Of a stretch of 18,686 nt of DNA, positions 1 through 6,627 are shown one piece after another; position 1 is the first letter of the stretch; every line of letters begins with the position of its first letter. A program made the translations under genes and the position numbers. The notes beneath the pieces were generated by a model, which saw nothing but the letters and a program-made list of their open reading frames with translations, searched no databases and was not told the DNA's origin. The DNA is from an uncultured Gammaproteobacteria bacterium (lineage in GTDB: Bacteria > Pseudomonadota > Gammaproteobacteria > Pseudomonadales > Azotimanducaceae_A): NCBI GenBank assembly GCA_913049565.1, contig CAJWZG010000026.1, positions 1 to 18,686 of the forward strand, read 5' to 3'.

Positions 1-40
1 CGTTTTCGTGAACCCCAAAGATGTTGTCGAGCATGCTCAT
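1..40 (-). CDS. flgB: FlgB, flagellar rod protein (first 13 codons only)
   Basis: Reading leftward from the ATG at 40-38 gives MSMLDNIFGVHEN and then runs off the window edge. This resembles the start of FlgB, the proximal rod protein, which begins with a short amphipathic helix of the type 'ldnalgvhe.al'. The identification rests on these 13 residues plus context: flgB is classically divergent from flgA-flgM-flgN, and a sigma-54 promoter at 154-169 points at it. A purine-rich AGAGA lies about 8 nt before the ATG. It would be the first gene of the rod-hook operon continuing outside the window. Confidence 0.7.
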   Translation of the reverse strand, partial: MSMLDNIFGVHEN

Positions 41-153
41 ATGACGGTCTCTTTTTCCTTCCAAAATTTTTTCGTTCTGTTCTCTAAAGTTTTGCAACTT
101 ACGTTCGATTAAGTAGATAGGCATCGCCTGATCTACGGTCACAACCGCTGGAA

Positions 154-169
154 AGCAATTGGTGTGCCA
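154..169 (-). promoter_or_regulatory. Sigma-54 promoter for flgB
   Basis: On the minus strand the sequence is TGGCACA-CCAA-TTGCT, a near-perfect match to the sigma-54 consensus TGGCACG-N4-TTGCW, with GG and GC separated by exactly 10 nt. The predicted start is near position 143, giving a leader of about 100 nt before flgB. Rod-hook operons of polarly flagellated gammaproteobacteria are normally sigma-54 dependent and need an FlrC/FleR-type activator, so position and function agree. Confidence 0.82.
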
Positions 170-235
170 ACTTTGAAAAACTCCCGTTTTAACTAGAAAA
201 CTGCCGCTTTTAACCCCTCGCACCGGGGATTTAGG

Positions 236-300
236 TTGTTTCGGCAATTTCTAACCGGCGTCAAATTTCCGCTATTTGCCGGTAGTTGCCGGTAGTCAAT
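236..300. promoter_or_regulatory. Repeat cluster between divergent promoters, possible activator site
   Basis: This stretch holds a perfect tandem repeat of the 10-mer TTGCCGGTAG (276-285 and 286-295), and several further CGGC/CCGG elements. An imperfect inverted pair, CCGGC-GTC-AAAT and ATTTGCCGG, surrounds 255-282. It lies about 70-130 bp upstream of the flgB sigma-54 promoter and 225-290 bp upstream of the flgA one, the usual distance range for binding sites of sigma-54 activators (FlrC/FleR/FleQ type). The regulator identity is inference. Elsewhere in the 41-523 non-coding region I see no gene. Confidence 0.4.
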
Positions 301-523
301 GAGGTGTCGGTTATTCGTCAGGAAGGTTCAACACAAAGAAAACGATTTTCTTAAGTGATGCCGCAGCGCAAAATTATTTTAAGGATTGGGTTCCAACCTT
401 GAGAAGTCTTTCAATATCCTTTTGTTATGTGAACGAAGTTCTTAAAAAAAGAAACGGCCTTTTGGAATCCTTGCCTGAGCTTGCATTTGATTAAAGCGTG
501 TTCGATATGTGCCTAAGTCGCGA

Positions 524-539
524 TGGCATTGATATTGCA
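524..539 (+). promoter_or_regulatory. Sigma-54 promoter for flgA
   Basis: TGGCATT-GATA-TTGCA matches the sigma-54 consensus with the required 10-nt GG-to-GC distance. The C of the GC element is at 538, which predicts transcription start at about 550. That is directly on the flgA ATG at 551-553, so the message would be essentially leaderless. Confidence 0.7.
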
Positions 540-550
540 TCTCGCATCAC

Positions 551-1540
551 ATGAATAGAAATATCCCTAGGAATGTCGAGAATCCATCACTAACCCAAAT
601 TTGGATTAAGTGTTTTGCCGTCGTTTGTTGCGCCTTTAGTTCAATGCAACCCGCGATTGCTGAAAAGAAGGACGCTCGAGCCCTGGTCCTCGTCAACGCT
701 CTGCATGCGTGGGCTCAACAGGATCTTATGCCGGTAGCAAGTAACACAGAGTTATTTCGCTTTTCTGTAAACGATAAGCGTCTGGCGATTCCTGATTGCG
801 AAGCTTTTATTATCGACCCGATGATGCGCATCGACACAAAGGCAATACCCGGCTCGTTCTCGGTTCTAGCACAGTGTGCTGAAGCCAATTGGGAACGAAG
901 AATTCGAGGCCGCCGCAATGCGGAGAGCGTCGAGCAGAGGGGCGATAGTGCCGAACTGGCAATCGTGCGTGTTTTTTTGCCCAAACATGCGATCAAGAAG
1001 GGCGAGAAGATTTATCTGGCCGATTTGCTCAGTGAACAATCGCTAAAACACCGCACACCCCAAAACGCCATTACTGAGATAAACGGCGAGCAGCGTTATG
1101 CTGCCCGCGACCTCATGCCTGGGCGCATGCTTGTGGCTACTGATCTTGTGATTGCGCAGCGAGTCGTCGTGCTGTCTAAAGCAATTCCGGCGCGGAGCCC
1201 TTTAGGCACTTCTACTCTGACTATTGAGAAGCGCGCGATTGATGTCCCCTTTGATGCCATCCGATCTATCGAAGGCTTATCGTTGCTTGCGGCAAATCGA
1301 TTGCTACACCCTGGCGAAATCTTACGAAAACGAGATTTGACCAAGGCAAAGCTTATTAAACGAGGCCAGAAAGTTTCTGTCGAATCTATCGGCACTCGCT
1401 TTCGCATCGCTTCGGAGTTAATCGCGCTAGAAGATGGATACATGGGAGAACAAATTAAACTACGAAACCCTGGCAGTAATCGCCAAGTCTCAGCGACCGT
1501 TGTTGGTATGGGGCAGGCACAAAGCGGAAACATTCAGTGA
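551..1540 (+). CDS. flgA: FlgA, P-ring assembly chaperone, with a duplicated SAF module
   Basis: FlgA is a periplasmic chaperone for assembly of the flagellar P-ring (FlgI). The 329-residue product has a Sec signal peptide with cleavage expected after A-I-A at residue 37. It is followed by the usual FlgA N-domain (about 40-135, with two Cys at 83 and 109). Then come two SAF-like units: 138-200, ending GRMLVATDLV, and 204-265, ending GEILRKRDLT. The C-terminal beta domain (266-325) carries the family's 'ALEDG..GE.I.LRN' stretch. Typical FlgA is about 220-235 residues; the extra ~65 correspond to the first SAF unit. There is no upstream in-frame start before a stop at 530-532 and no Shine-Dalgarno, so ATG 551 is the only sensible start. 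flgM and flgN follow. Confidence 0.9.
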   Translation: MNRNIPRNVENPSLTQIWIKCFAVVCCAFSSMQPAIAEKKDARALVLVNALHAWAQQDLMPVASNTELFRFSVNDKRLAIPDCEAFIIDPMMRIDTKAIPGSFSVLAQCAEANWERRIRGRRNAESVEQRGDSAELAIVRVFLPKHAIKKGEKIYLADLLSEQSLKHRTPQNAITEINGEQRYAARDLMPGRMLVATDLVIAQRVVVLSKAIPARSPLGTSTLTIEKRAIDVPFDAIRSIEGLSLLAANRLLHPGEILRKRDLTKAKLIKRGQKVSVESIGTRFRIASELIALEDGYMGEQIKLRNPGSNRQVSATVVGMGQAQSGNIQ

Positions 1541-1588
1541 GTTCGACTCATATACTCGTAAACATTTGATATATATATAAAACGTCGC

Positions 1589-1615
1589 TAAAGTTCTACG
1601 CTCGCTAACCGACTA
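1589..1615 (+). promoter_or_regulatory. Sigma-28 (FliA)-type promoter for flgM
   Basis: TAAAGTTC, an 11-nt spacer and ACCGACTA resemble the FliA consensus TAAAGTTT-N11-GCCGATAA (7 of 8 in the -35, 5 of 8 in the -10 with the CCGA core intact). It lies about 100 bp upstream of flgM. A FliA-driven flgM is the expected autoregulatory arrangement, since FlgM is secreted once the hook is complete. Confidence 0.6.
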
Positions 1616-1627
1616 CTGTTATGTAGA

Positions 1628-1667
1628 GGTAAATGGCCTACTTGGTAATTGTTTACCGACTTAGGCC
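1628..1667 (+). other. Possible structured leader of flgM (interleaved inverted repeats)
   Basis: Downstream of the sigma-28-like promoter, GGTAAA (1628-1633) pairs with TTTACC (1652-1657), and GGCCTA (1635-1640) pairs with TAGGCC (1662-1667). The two stems interleave in the order a-b-a'-b', which would form a pseudoknot. A competing local hairpin GGTAA-TTGT-TTACC lies at 1644-1657. A functional RNA is inference only. Confidence 0.3.
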
Positions 1668-1712
1668 CGTGGCAGAACGTTAGCGTGAAGCCGACAGCAA
1701 TTTAGGTGCAAC

Positions 1713-1997
1713 ATGGTTGACAGCATTAACACAAATACCGGGGCAGCAAACCGCGCTCGAAGCACAGGTCCAGCGATCAGCAGAGACGCCGGCACCACCG
1801 CTGAAACAACTGCACCTGGTCCGCAGACCGGGGCCAGCGTTGAAGTGAAACTCAGTAATGAGATTCGCTCAAGCGAAGCCGCGACTTTCGACGAGGTGAA
1901 AGTTCAGCAGATGAAGCAAGCGATCGAAGATGGCTCGTTCCCACTGGACTCCCGTCGAATCGCTGAGAATTTCGCTGAATTGGAACGTTTAATTTAG
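1713..1997 (+). CDS. flgM: FlgM, anti-sigma-28 factor
   Basis: FlgM binds FliA (sigma-28) and blocks late flagellar genes until it is exported through the finished hook-basal body. The 94-residue protein has the usual disordered N-terminal half (rich in Ser, Thr, Ala and Gly). Its C-terminal sigma-binding half, about residues 42-94, begins VKLSN and contains KVQQMKQAIEDGSFPLDSRR followed by an IAENF-type helix. Length is normal for the family. An AGGTG Shine-Dalgarno sits at 1704-1708, 4 nt before the ATG. The gene has its own sigma-28-like promoter in the 172-bp gap after flgA and is followed 34 bp later by flgN. Confidence 0.93.
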   Translation: MVDSINTNTGAANRARSTGPAISRDAGTTAETTAPGPQTGASVEVKLSNEIRSSEAATFDEVKVQQMKQAIEDGSFPLDSRRIAENFAELERLI

Positions 1998-2031
1998 TTT
2001 TGGCCCTACCTGCCGGGTTAACGTAGCTCCG

Positions 2032-2442
2032 ATGTCTGACGCGTTACTCATTCGCGACATTCTGACCTTGGGCAATCAGCTCAAGAATACATTGGAAGAG
2101 GAGTTCATCGCGCTTTCGGAAAAAAACCTCGACCACCTTGAAACGGTTCAAGTGCGCAAGGTCGAGCTTCTGCAATCTATCCAGATGCAATGGCCTCAAA
2201 GCACGTCGATTGACGCTCCCGAGCAAGACGACCCTTTCACCAGCGACGATACGTCGGATCCACTCTGGAACGAAGCGCGCACACTGCTGAACGAATGCAA
2301 AGAAGCTCATATTCGTAACGATTTGTTGCTTAAACGCCAGCTGGAGGTTGTGAGAACCGTGCTGTCTTCACTAACTCAGCGCAGCGCCGATAATCACAGC
2401 GACCTTTATGACAAGATGGGGCGCATGCGCCCCAAGCGTTAG
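2032..2442 (+). CDS. flgN: FlgN, chaperone for FlgK and FlgL
   Basis: FlgN is a small cytoplasmic export chaperone for the hook-filament junction proteins FlgK and FlgL. The 136-residue product is largely helical. Its N-terminal helix (residues 8-40: LTLGNQLKNTLEEEFIALSE) and a 'V..RK.ELL..I' segment around 40-52 are typical of the family, followed by a C-terminal coiled-coil helix (about 85-115). The ATG has no strong Shine-Dalgarno, so translation may be coupled to flgM 34 bp upstream. The last codons lie inside the palindrome at 2418-2433. The stop codon is 8 bp from the stop of the convergent flhX-like gene. Confidence 0.88.
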   Translation: MSDALLIRDILTLGNQLKNTLEEEFIALSEKNLDHLETVQVRKVELLQSIQMQWPQSTSIDAPEQDDPFTSDDTSDPLWNEARTLLNECKEAHIRNDLLLKRQLEVVRTVLSSLTQRSADNHSDLYDKMGRMRPKR

Positions 2443-2477
2443 TCACTTCCTTATCGCTCCGTCAGTACTTGGGGCGC
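2418..2477. terminator. Inverted repeats between convergent flgN and flhX-like genes
   Basis: A 16-bp perfect palindrome GGGGCGCATGCGCCCC (2418-2433) lies in the last flgN codons. GCGCCCCAAG (2427-2436) also pairs perfectly with CTTGGGGCGC (2468-2477) across both stop codons, with a 31-nt loop. The two structures are mutually exclusive. There is no T-tract on either strand, so this is at best an unusual bidirectional terminator or a 3'-end stabiliser. Confidence 0.4.
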
Positions 2478-2795
2478 CTCACCTTTAAGCCAATACGCCC
2501 ACGCCAGTACTGTCGCCACCGCGACATAGACATCTTCAGGAATTTCTTGCTGAAGCTGCAGGTAAGACAGTGTTTCTGCCAAGACAGGATCTTCTGCTAA
2601 GTGCACTCCTGCGGCTTTTGCCACCTCAATTATTTCTTCTGCAAACGCGCCCTCTCCCTTGGCAACCAAAACTGGCGCACGTACCTGCTCGTAGAGCAGG
2701 GCGACCGCTTTCTTCGACTCGATATTTGCTGCGGCTTGGGCCGTTGGCGGCTCATCGATCGTTGTCCAACCGAAAGGGGTTTCTCGCCTAGGCAT
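2451..2795 (-). CDS. FlhB C-terminal-domain-like protein (FlhX type)
   Basis: This short protein (114 residues from the ATG at 2795) corresponds to the cytoplasmic C-terminal domain of FlhB/YscU export-switch proteins, without the membrane domain. Visible family blocks are AVALLYE, APVLVAKGEGAFAEEI, the acidic 'EDPVLAETL' stretch and QEIPEDVYVAVATVLAWAY. The NPTH autocleavage motif is absent: the strand before AVAL reads IESKK. Standalone copies next to a fliK-like gene are known (Bacillus subtilis ylqG-ylqH). ATG 2795 overlaps the end of the upstream fliK-like gene by 8 bp (ATGCCTAG), suggesting coupling. A longer frame begins at ATG 2843 but has no better ribosome site and adds only unconserved residues. 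Confidence 0.8.
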   Translation of the reverse strand: MPRRETPFGWTTIDEPPTAQAAANIESKKAVALLYEQVRAPVLVAKGEGAFAEEIIEVAKAAGVHLAEDPVLAETLSYLQLQQEIPEDVYVAVATVLAWAYWLKGEAPQVLTER

Positions 2796-4860
2796 CGATA
2801 GATACCCCAACACGCTGCTGGCCATCGTTGACGCTACCGGCATCTCTCGCTACCGGGTAGATGCTGAGGCCAGCGAGGGCTAGTCCTGCACCTGCAAGCA
2901 AGCTTTCAAGTTGGTCCCTGCCTTCATTAGCAGCACGATAAAATGTTGGATCTGGCAGCCAAAGCCGCAGCGCTAGAGACCCTTCATTACCGACGCGCAC
3001 GTTTGCAGCCATAGAAACATTTGCTGATAAACCTACCTCCAAATCCACACTCCAACTATCTTGCGAGGGCGCGTCACCCTCTTTTGCGCTCTCGTGATGC
3101 TGAAGCTGGATAAACACCGGGTATTGATCCGAGAATGGGATCATCCATGCGTAATGCGATCGTCCGGTGGTCTGCTGCGCCAAAGAATCTAATTGTCTGG
3201 CTTCAATCTCGTCAATGGCTCCAGAAATGGCCGTTGTATCCATTTGTCTCGACTGCATCAATGCTCTCAAAGCCATAAGCATCGACTTTAATCCTGGAGC
3301 AGCCTGCGCCGGGTTTAAGGTCGCCTGATGCTCCGTGAACAGACCGGTATTTTGAAAAATTTGTCGCAGGCTGATGCTATTAAGTTGCCGCGAATCCAAG
3401 AGCAACGCCGCTAGGCTATTCCGCAGCTCAGGACTTGCTGATTGTTCGGCCATCATCGGTAATCTTCCCGGACTAAACAGCTGAGACAGATGAAATGTTC
3501 CAACATGACTCAGAAGCCGGGCGAAGCGACCGTCTGCTTCAGCACGCTGATTTGCTGCAGCAACTTTGGCGGCGAGGCTCGGATCGGTTAAAGCCAGCAC
3601 GGGTTGGCCGGACATCACTCGCATCAGCAAAGACAATTGGCCTTGCGGCAAATTCATACGCTCTGGTATCGGAATTTGCTGGTTGCCAACCAATAACACA
3701 TTGCCATCGCTGCGCTGTGTCACTACGGCATTGATTGTTTCGCCCGCCCGCAATCCCAGCAACCTAGCTTGCTCGGGTTCAATACGCACGCCTGCCGCTG
3801 CTCCCTCAACGTATACGGTGTTTGGGCGCGGCATCATGTTGACACCTTCAGGACTGAGCATCCTTCCTCCAGTTTTTCCTTGAGTATTATCGCCGTTACC
3901 CGACAACATGTGGCTCGGTTGATTCAAACTCAATAGACCCATCGGGCCTCGTAGAGCCTCTGTTTTCGCAGCCGAGTTTGGTAATGGTGGCAACAGTGTC
4001 CCCGGTATGAAGTTCCCCGGCGTCGCATTGGCCGATCCCGCGCGCGCTGCCTGAGCCGACAGACGATTGCCCGCGGATGAGCTTTCGCCTACCGCCATAG
4101 TAGATGCAAGGCTGGTCACTAAATTACCGGGGCCACCGCGCAGACTAAGCCCGATCACCCGAGAAGCGGATTCTGTGCTTTGCGTATTCGGCGCTGGTCG
4201 TTGCCCTGCACTAGATTCTACTCTGCCTGAGCGATTTGCAGCGGGGCTGGCAGGCGCTGACGAGTGAGTAACACTACTCGCGCTGAGTAGTTGCGGCAAT
4301 GATCCTACATTGAGCGCCCCAGGCGTTGCCTGTCGACTGGTTTGTGTCGCTATAGAACTTAACAGCGCGGTCAAAAAGTTGTTCGCTGGACCCTGCGGTT
4401 TCACCGCATCTGCCTGAGGTGTAACGCTTAGTGGCGGCGAGCTTAGCACTCGAGCCGGCACTAGGTTAGCAGCAATACTGGGAGATGTCGGAAGTAACCC
4501 GCGCTGAAATGTTAGAGGCGGTAGAACTAGTTTCGATAGTGTTTGTTGTTCTTGTGTTTGCGTTTGTAGAGATGGCGTCGGTTTAGTCTGTACTGAGCTA
4601 ATGAGCTCAGCCGGCGATGCTGGGGACTGGGATACGCTTACGCTACCCGTTGGTATCTGCGTTATTGCCGGTGCTGGGGCATGGGTATTTAGCCGGGGTG
4701 ATACAGCCGTGTTTGGCTGCCCTTGTGGCTGCGGTTGCGCAGTTGCATTTGGCAGAGGCTGGCTACCTGAGGCACCAGTAACCTCAACCTGAGTCGATGT
4801 CGTGCCCGCCGCCGCGACGGTGGCCATCGGCTGGTTAGGGGAACTGAATCCAACCTTCAT
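2788..4860 (-). CDS. fliK: FliK-like flagellar hook-length control protein
   Basis: This 690-residue protein has the architecture of hook-length control proteins. A long low-complexity, Pro/Gln/Ser/Ala-rich N-terminal half (about 1-330, with runs such as PQPQGQ and QTQTQEQQ) is followed by a central region. A C-terminal Flg_hook-type domain (about 550-690) contains 'DQYPVFIQLQHHE', 'WSVDLEVGLS' and 'GSLALRLWLPDP'. FliK is a secreted ruler whose C-terminus meets FlhB to switch export from hook to filament substrates, so coupling to an FlhB-C-like gene fits. ATG 4860 has GTGAG/GAGAA 8 nt upstream; a GTG at 4872 is an alternative. It overlaps the LysM gene by 26 bp. Whether this is the main FliK or a second, YlqG-like copy cannot be told here. 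Confidence 0.8.
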   Translation of the reverse strand: MKVGFSSPNQPMATVAAAGTTSTQVEVTGASGSQPLPNATAQPQPQGQPNTAVSPRLNTHAPAPAITQIPTGSVSVSQSPASPAELISSVQTKPTPSLQTQTQEQQTLSKLVLPPLTFQRGLLPTSPSIAANLVPARVLSSPPLSVTPQADAVKPQGPANNFLTALLSSIATQTSRQATPGALNVGSLPQLLSASSVTHSSAPASPAANRSGRVESSAGQRPAPNTQSTESASRVIGLSLRGGPGNLVTSLASTMAVGESSSAGNRLSAQAARAGSANATPGNFIPGTLLPPLPNSAAKTEALRGPMGLLSLNQPSHMLSGNGDNTQGKTGGRMLSPEGVNMMPRPNTVYVEGAAAGVRIEPEQARLLGLRAGETINAVVTQRSDGNVLLVGNQQIPIPERMNLPQGQLSLLMRVMSGQPVLALTDPSLAAKVAAANQRAEADGRFARLLSHVGTFHLSQLFSPGRLPMMAEQSASPELRNSLAALLLDSRQLNSISLRQIFQNTGLFTEHQATLNPAQAAPGLKSMLMALRALMQSRQMDTTAISGAIDEIEARQLDSLAQQTTGRSHYAWMIPFSDQYPVFIQLQHHESAKEGDAPSQDSWSVDLEVGLSANVSMAANVRVGNEGSLALRLWLPDPTFYRAANEGRDQLESLLAGAGLALAGLSIYPVARDAGSVNDGQQRVGVSIDA

Positions 4861-5398
4861 ATGGATTCTCACTGTATTGTTGTGCTTTTCGGCGCCGACT
4901 AGCGTCAGTGAAGATCACCTTCTTGATGTCTTCGACCTCTGGAACCTTGAGCTTTTTATTGGCGAGCAGCCAATTAGGATTCGAGCGCATAAAGGCATGC
5001 GGGTTTGCGCGCACAAACGCACTTCGCATTATATCTCTTCGCAGCGGAGCATCGCCGATAGTTTTGCTTATAATTTTATCTAGGTAGTCGCCGCGCTTAA
5101 CGACATAGGTTCCGTCCTGAGCGATAGCGTCCTCTTTAGCTTGGATGGTCGCAGCCTCCAGGGATCGCTCAAGCTCTGAGACCATTTTTGACAAAGCGTT
5201 GTCGAGCTCTGACTCATCAACAGTTTCCGCAACGGCCGGCACTGAAGCGCTTTTGAGCTCTGCGAGCTCTGCGCTATCGACCAACTCAACGCCCAAGGCG
5301 TTGCAGCCTTGGAGAGCCGCCAATAAAGGCAGCAACCAGAGTTTAAAACCAGCGGTTTTATCGTCTCTCGGGCGGTGGGGTTTAAGGTGAAATTGCAT
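4835..5398 (-). CDS. LysM/FimV-like probable lipoprotein of the flagellar H-ring operon
   Basis: The 187-residue product starts with a basic N-region and a hydrophobic core (LWLLPLLAAL) ending in L-Q-G-C at Cys32. This is a plausible though imperfect lipobox, so it is probably a periplasmic lipoprotein. A helical stretch (about 60-90) follows. Residues 97-165 resemble a LysM/FimV-type domain: TYVVKRGDYLDKI, then 'FVRANPHAFMRSNPNWLLAN', then KLKVPEVEDI. Such domains bind peptidoglycan. A good Shine-Dalgarno (AGGAA, 7 nt before ATG) marks the start. It sits 25 bp after flgT and overlaps fliK by 26 bp, so a role at the basal body is likely by position only. It is not an FlgO homologue as far as I can see. 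Confidence 0.65.
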   Translation of the reverse strand: MQFHLKPHRPRDDKTAGFKLWLLPLLAALQGCNALGVELVDSAELAELKSASVPAVAETVDESELDNALSKMVSELERSLEAATIQAKEDAIAQDGTYVVKRGDYLDKIISKTIGDAPLRRDIMRSAFVRANPHAFMRSNPNWLLANKKLKVPEVEDIKKVIFTDASRRRKAQQYSENPYEGWIQFP

Positions 5399-5423
5399 GA
5401 GATGTTTCCTGGATGCCTATTAT

Positions 5424-6620
5424 TTATAGAGACAATGCTGACACGGGAATGGCCATCATGTCAGACAGATCGGCAAGCCTAGGGCCCGCATATATCTCTA
5501 ATGCTGACGTTCGCGGACCCACTCGGACAACCTCAGCCAACCCAACTACACCCAAGGACTGTTGCAATCCCCTGACACGAAGGGTGCTGCCCTTCGGCAG
5601 AATAGCCATACGCTGACCGACGTAAATGCCAGCATCTCGTCCGCCTACCAATGTTATCTGGCCACTCTCCATACCCAATGCCAAGGCAGATTCAGCATGA
5701 CAGACGACGGCTTGATTGAGTTTCACCAGTGCTGAATGAATCCACATAGCGAGATCTTTTTTGGCAGCCTCAGGTAACTCTAACCAGGCTAGCTGATTAA
5801 CTCTGAGCTGTCGGGAGGAGCCTAGCAAAACGCTATGCTCTTGAGAAAACACAACGCCGTCGCGCGCAACTAGGCTCAGTTGCAAATTTAACGTTTTGCC
5901 AGATCGCACACGTTCGAATAGCCCCAGAGTTTGGACAATAGACCGGTCATCTAGCGCGGTAATCTGCACCAATAACTGCATGTCTGCCACGCTCGCGGGT
6001 GCTGCTGTCATATATCGCTGATACGCTGACATTCCATCCTCTCTGGATGAACGCGCATCTACGATGGTTGAGATGCTCGTCAGCTTTCCCTCGGTAAAGG
6101 CATCGCGGATATTACCGTGCAGAAGTCGGCCCGCGTCACGAGCCATGTTCTGGATATCAGGGTTGCCGCCCGAGGTCGTAGAAATGACTACCCCAAGGCG
6201 CTGGGGCCTGACGGATTTCGAATTGCAGGCGTCTAATGAGGCATGCGCTGCATATATCAGCTCAGTCGTTTCCACCCCGAAACGATTTCGACGTAAAACC
6301 GGGCGTAACTTCTCGAGCTGCAGTCCACTAAAAACCATTACGTCCTCGCCCATGCTGCCATCACTAGCTGTCCAGCCGCTCGCAGCCACCTGAGCCTCAT
6401 GGTCCATCGCAAGCGTCAAGAAAGCCTGCTTGAGCTGGCGCAGCTGATTCTCAGCATCGACGGGCGTTGCTGCCACCGGGCTAGGCTGGAATCTGGCAAA
6501 GTCAGCGCTTTCCTGAGCATGTGAGTAAGTACTTAAAATCAGCAAGATAAAGGTTAGATAGCTCGCTCGCTCGACATATCGATATTTTGCTGACAACAGT
6601 TCTGGCCTTAAAAGTGCCAT
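5424..6620 (-). CDS. flgT: FlgT-like flagellar H-ring protein
   Basis: In Vibrio, FlgT forms the H-ring around the L and P rings, a feature of sheathed or fast polar flagella. The 398-residue product has a signal peptide (hydrophobic YLTFILLILSTY, cleavage after S-H-A at about residue 35). A middle domain (about 140-290) begins 'RLGVVISTTSGG'. A C-terminal FlgT-C-type beta domain (about 325-395) contains 'ITLVGGRDAGIYVGQRMAI' and 'VGLAEVVRVGP'. The N-domain is only weakly recognisable. ATG 6620 is 7 bp after the flgP stop. The frame is open upstream to 6674, but that start would overlap flgP by 47 bp and place a polar stretch before the signal peptide. Family assignment is moderate. Confidence 0.72.
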   Translation of the reverse strand: MALLRPELLSAKYRYVERASYLTFILLILSTYSHAQESADFARFQPSPVAATPVDAENQLRQLKQAFLTLAMDHEAQVAASGWTASDGSMGEDVMVFSGLQLEKLRPVLRRNRFGVETTELIYAAHASLDACNSKSVRPQRLGVVISTTSGGNPDIQNMARDAGRLLHGNIRDAFTEGKLTSISTIVDARSSREDGMSAYQRYMTAAPASVADMQLLVQITALDDRSIVQTLGLFERVRSGKTLNLQLSLVARDGVVFSQEHSVLLGSSRQLRVNQLAWLELPEAAKKDLAMWIHSALVKLNQAVVCHAESALALGMESGQITLVGGRDAGIYVGQRMAILPKGSTLRVRGLQQSLGVVGLAEVVRVGPRTSALEIYAGPRLADLSDMMAIPVSALSL

Positions 6621-6627
6621 AGATTGC

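Noticed and set aside
214..228. CCCC/GGGG hairpin in the flgB-flgA intergenic region
   Set aside because: A 4-bp stem with no T-tract; too weak to call a terminator or leader structure.
4067..4267. Open frames on the plus strand inside the fliK-like gene
   Set aside because: They mirror the repetitive Pro/Gln/Ser/Ala-rich fliK coding sequence and have no ribosome sites or family features.
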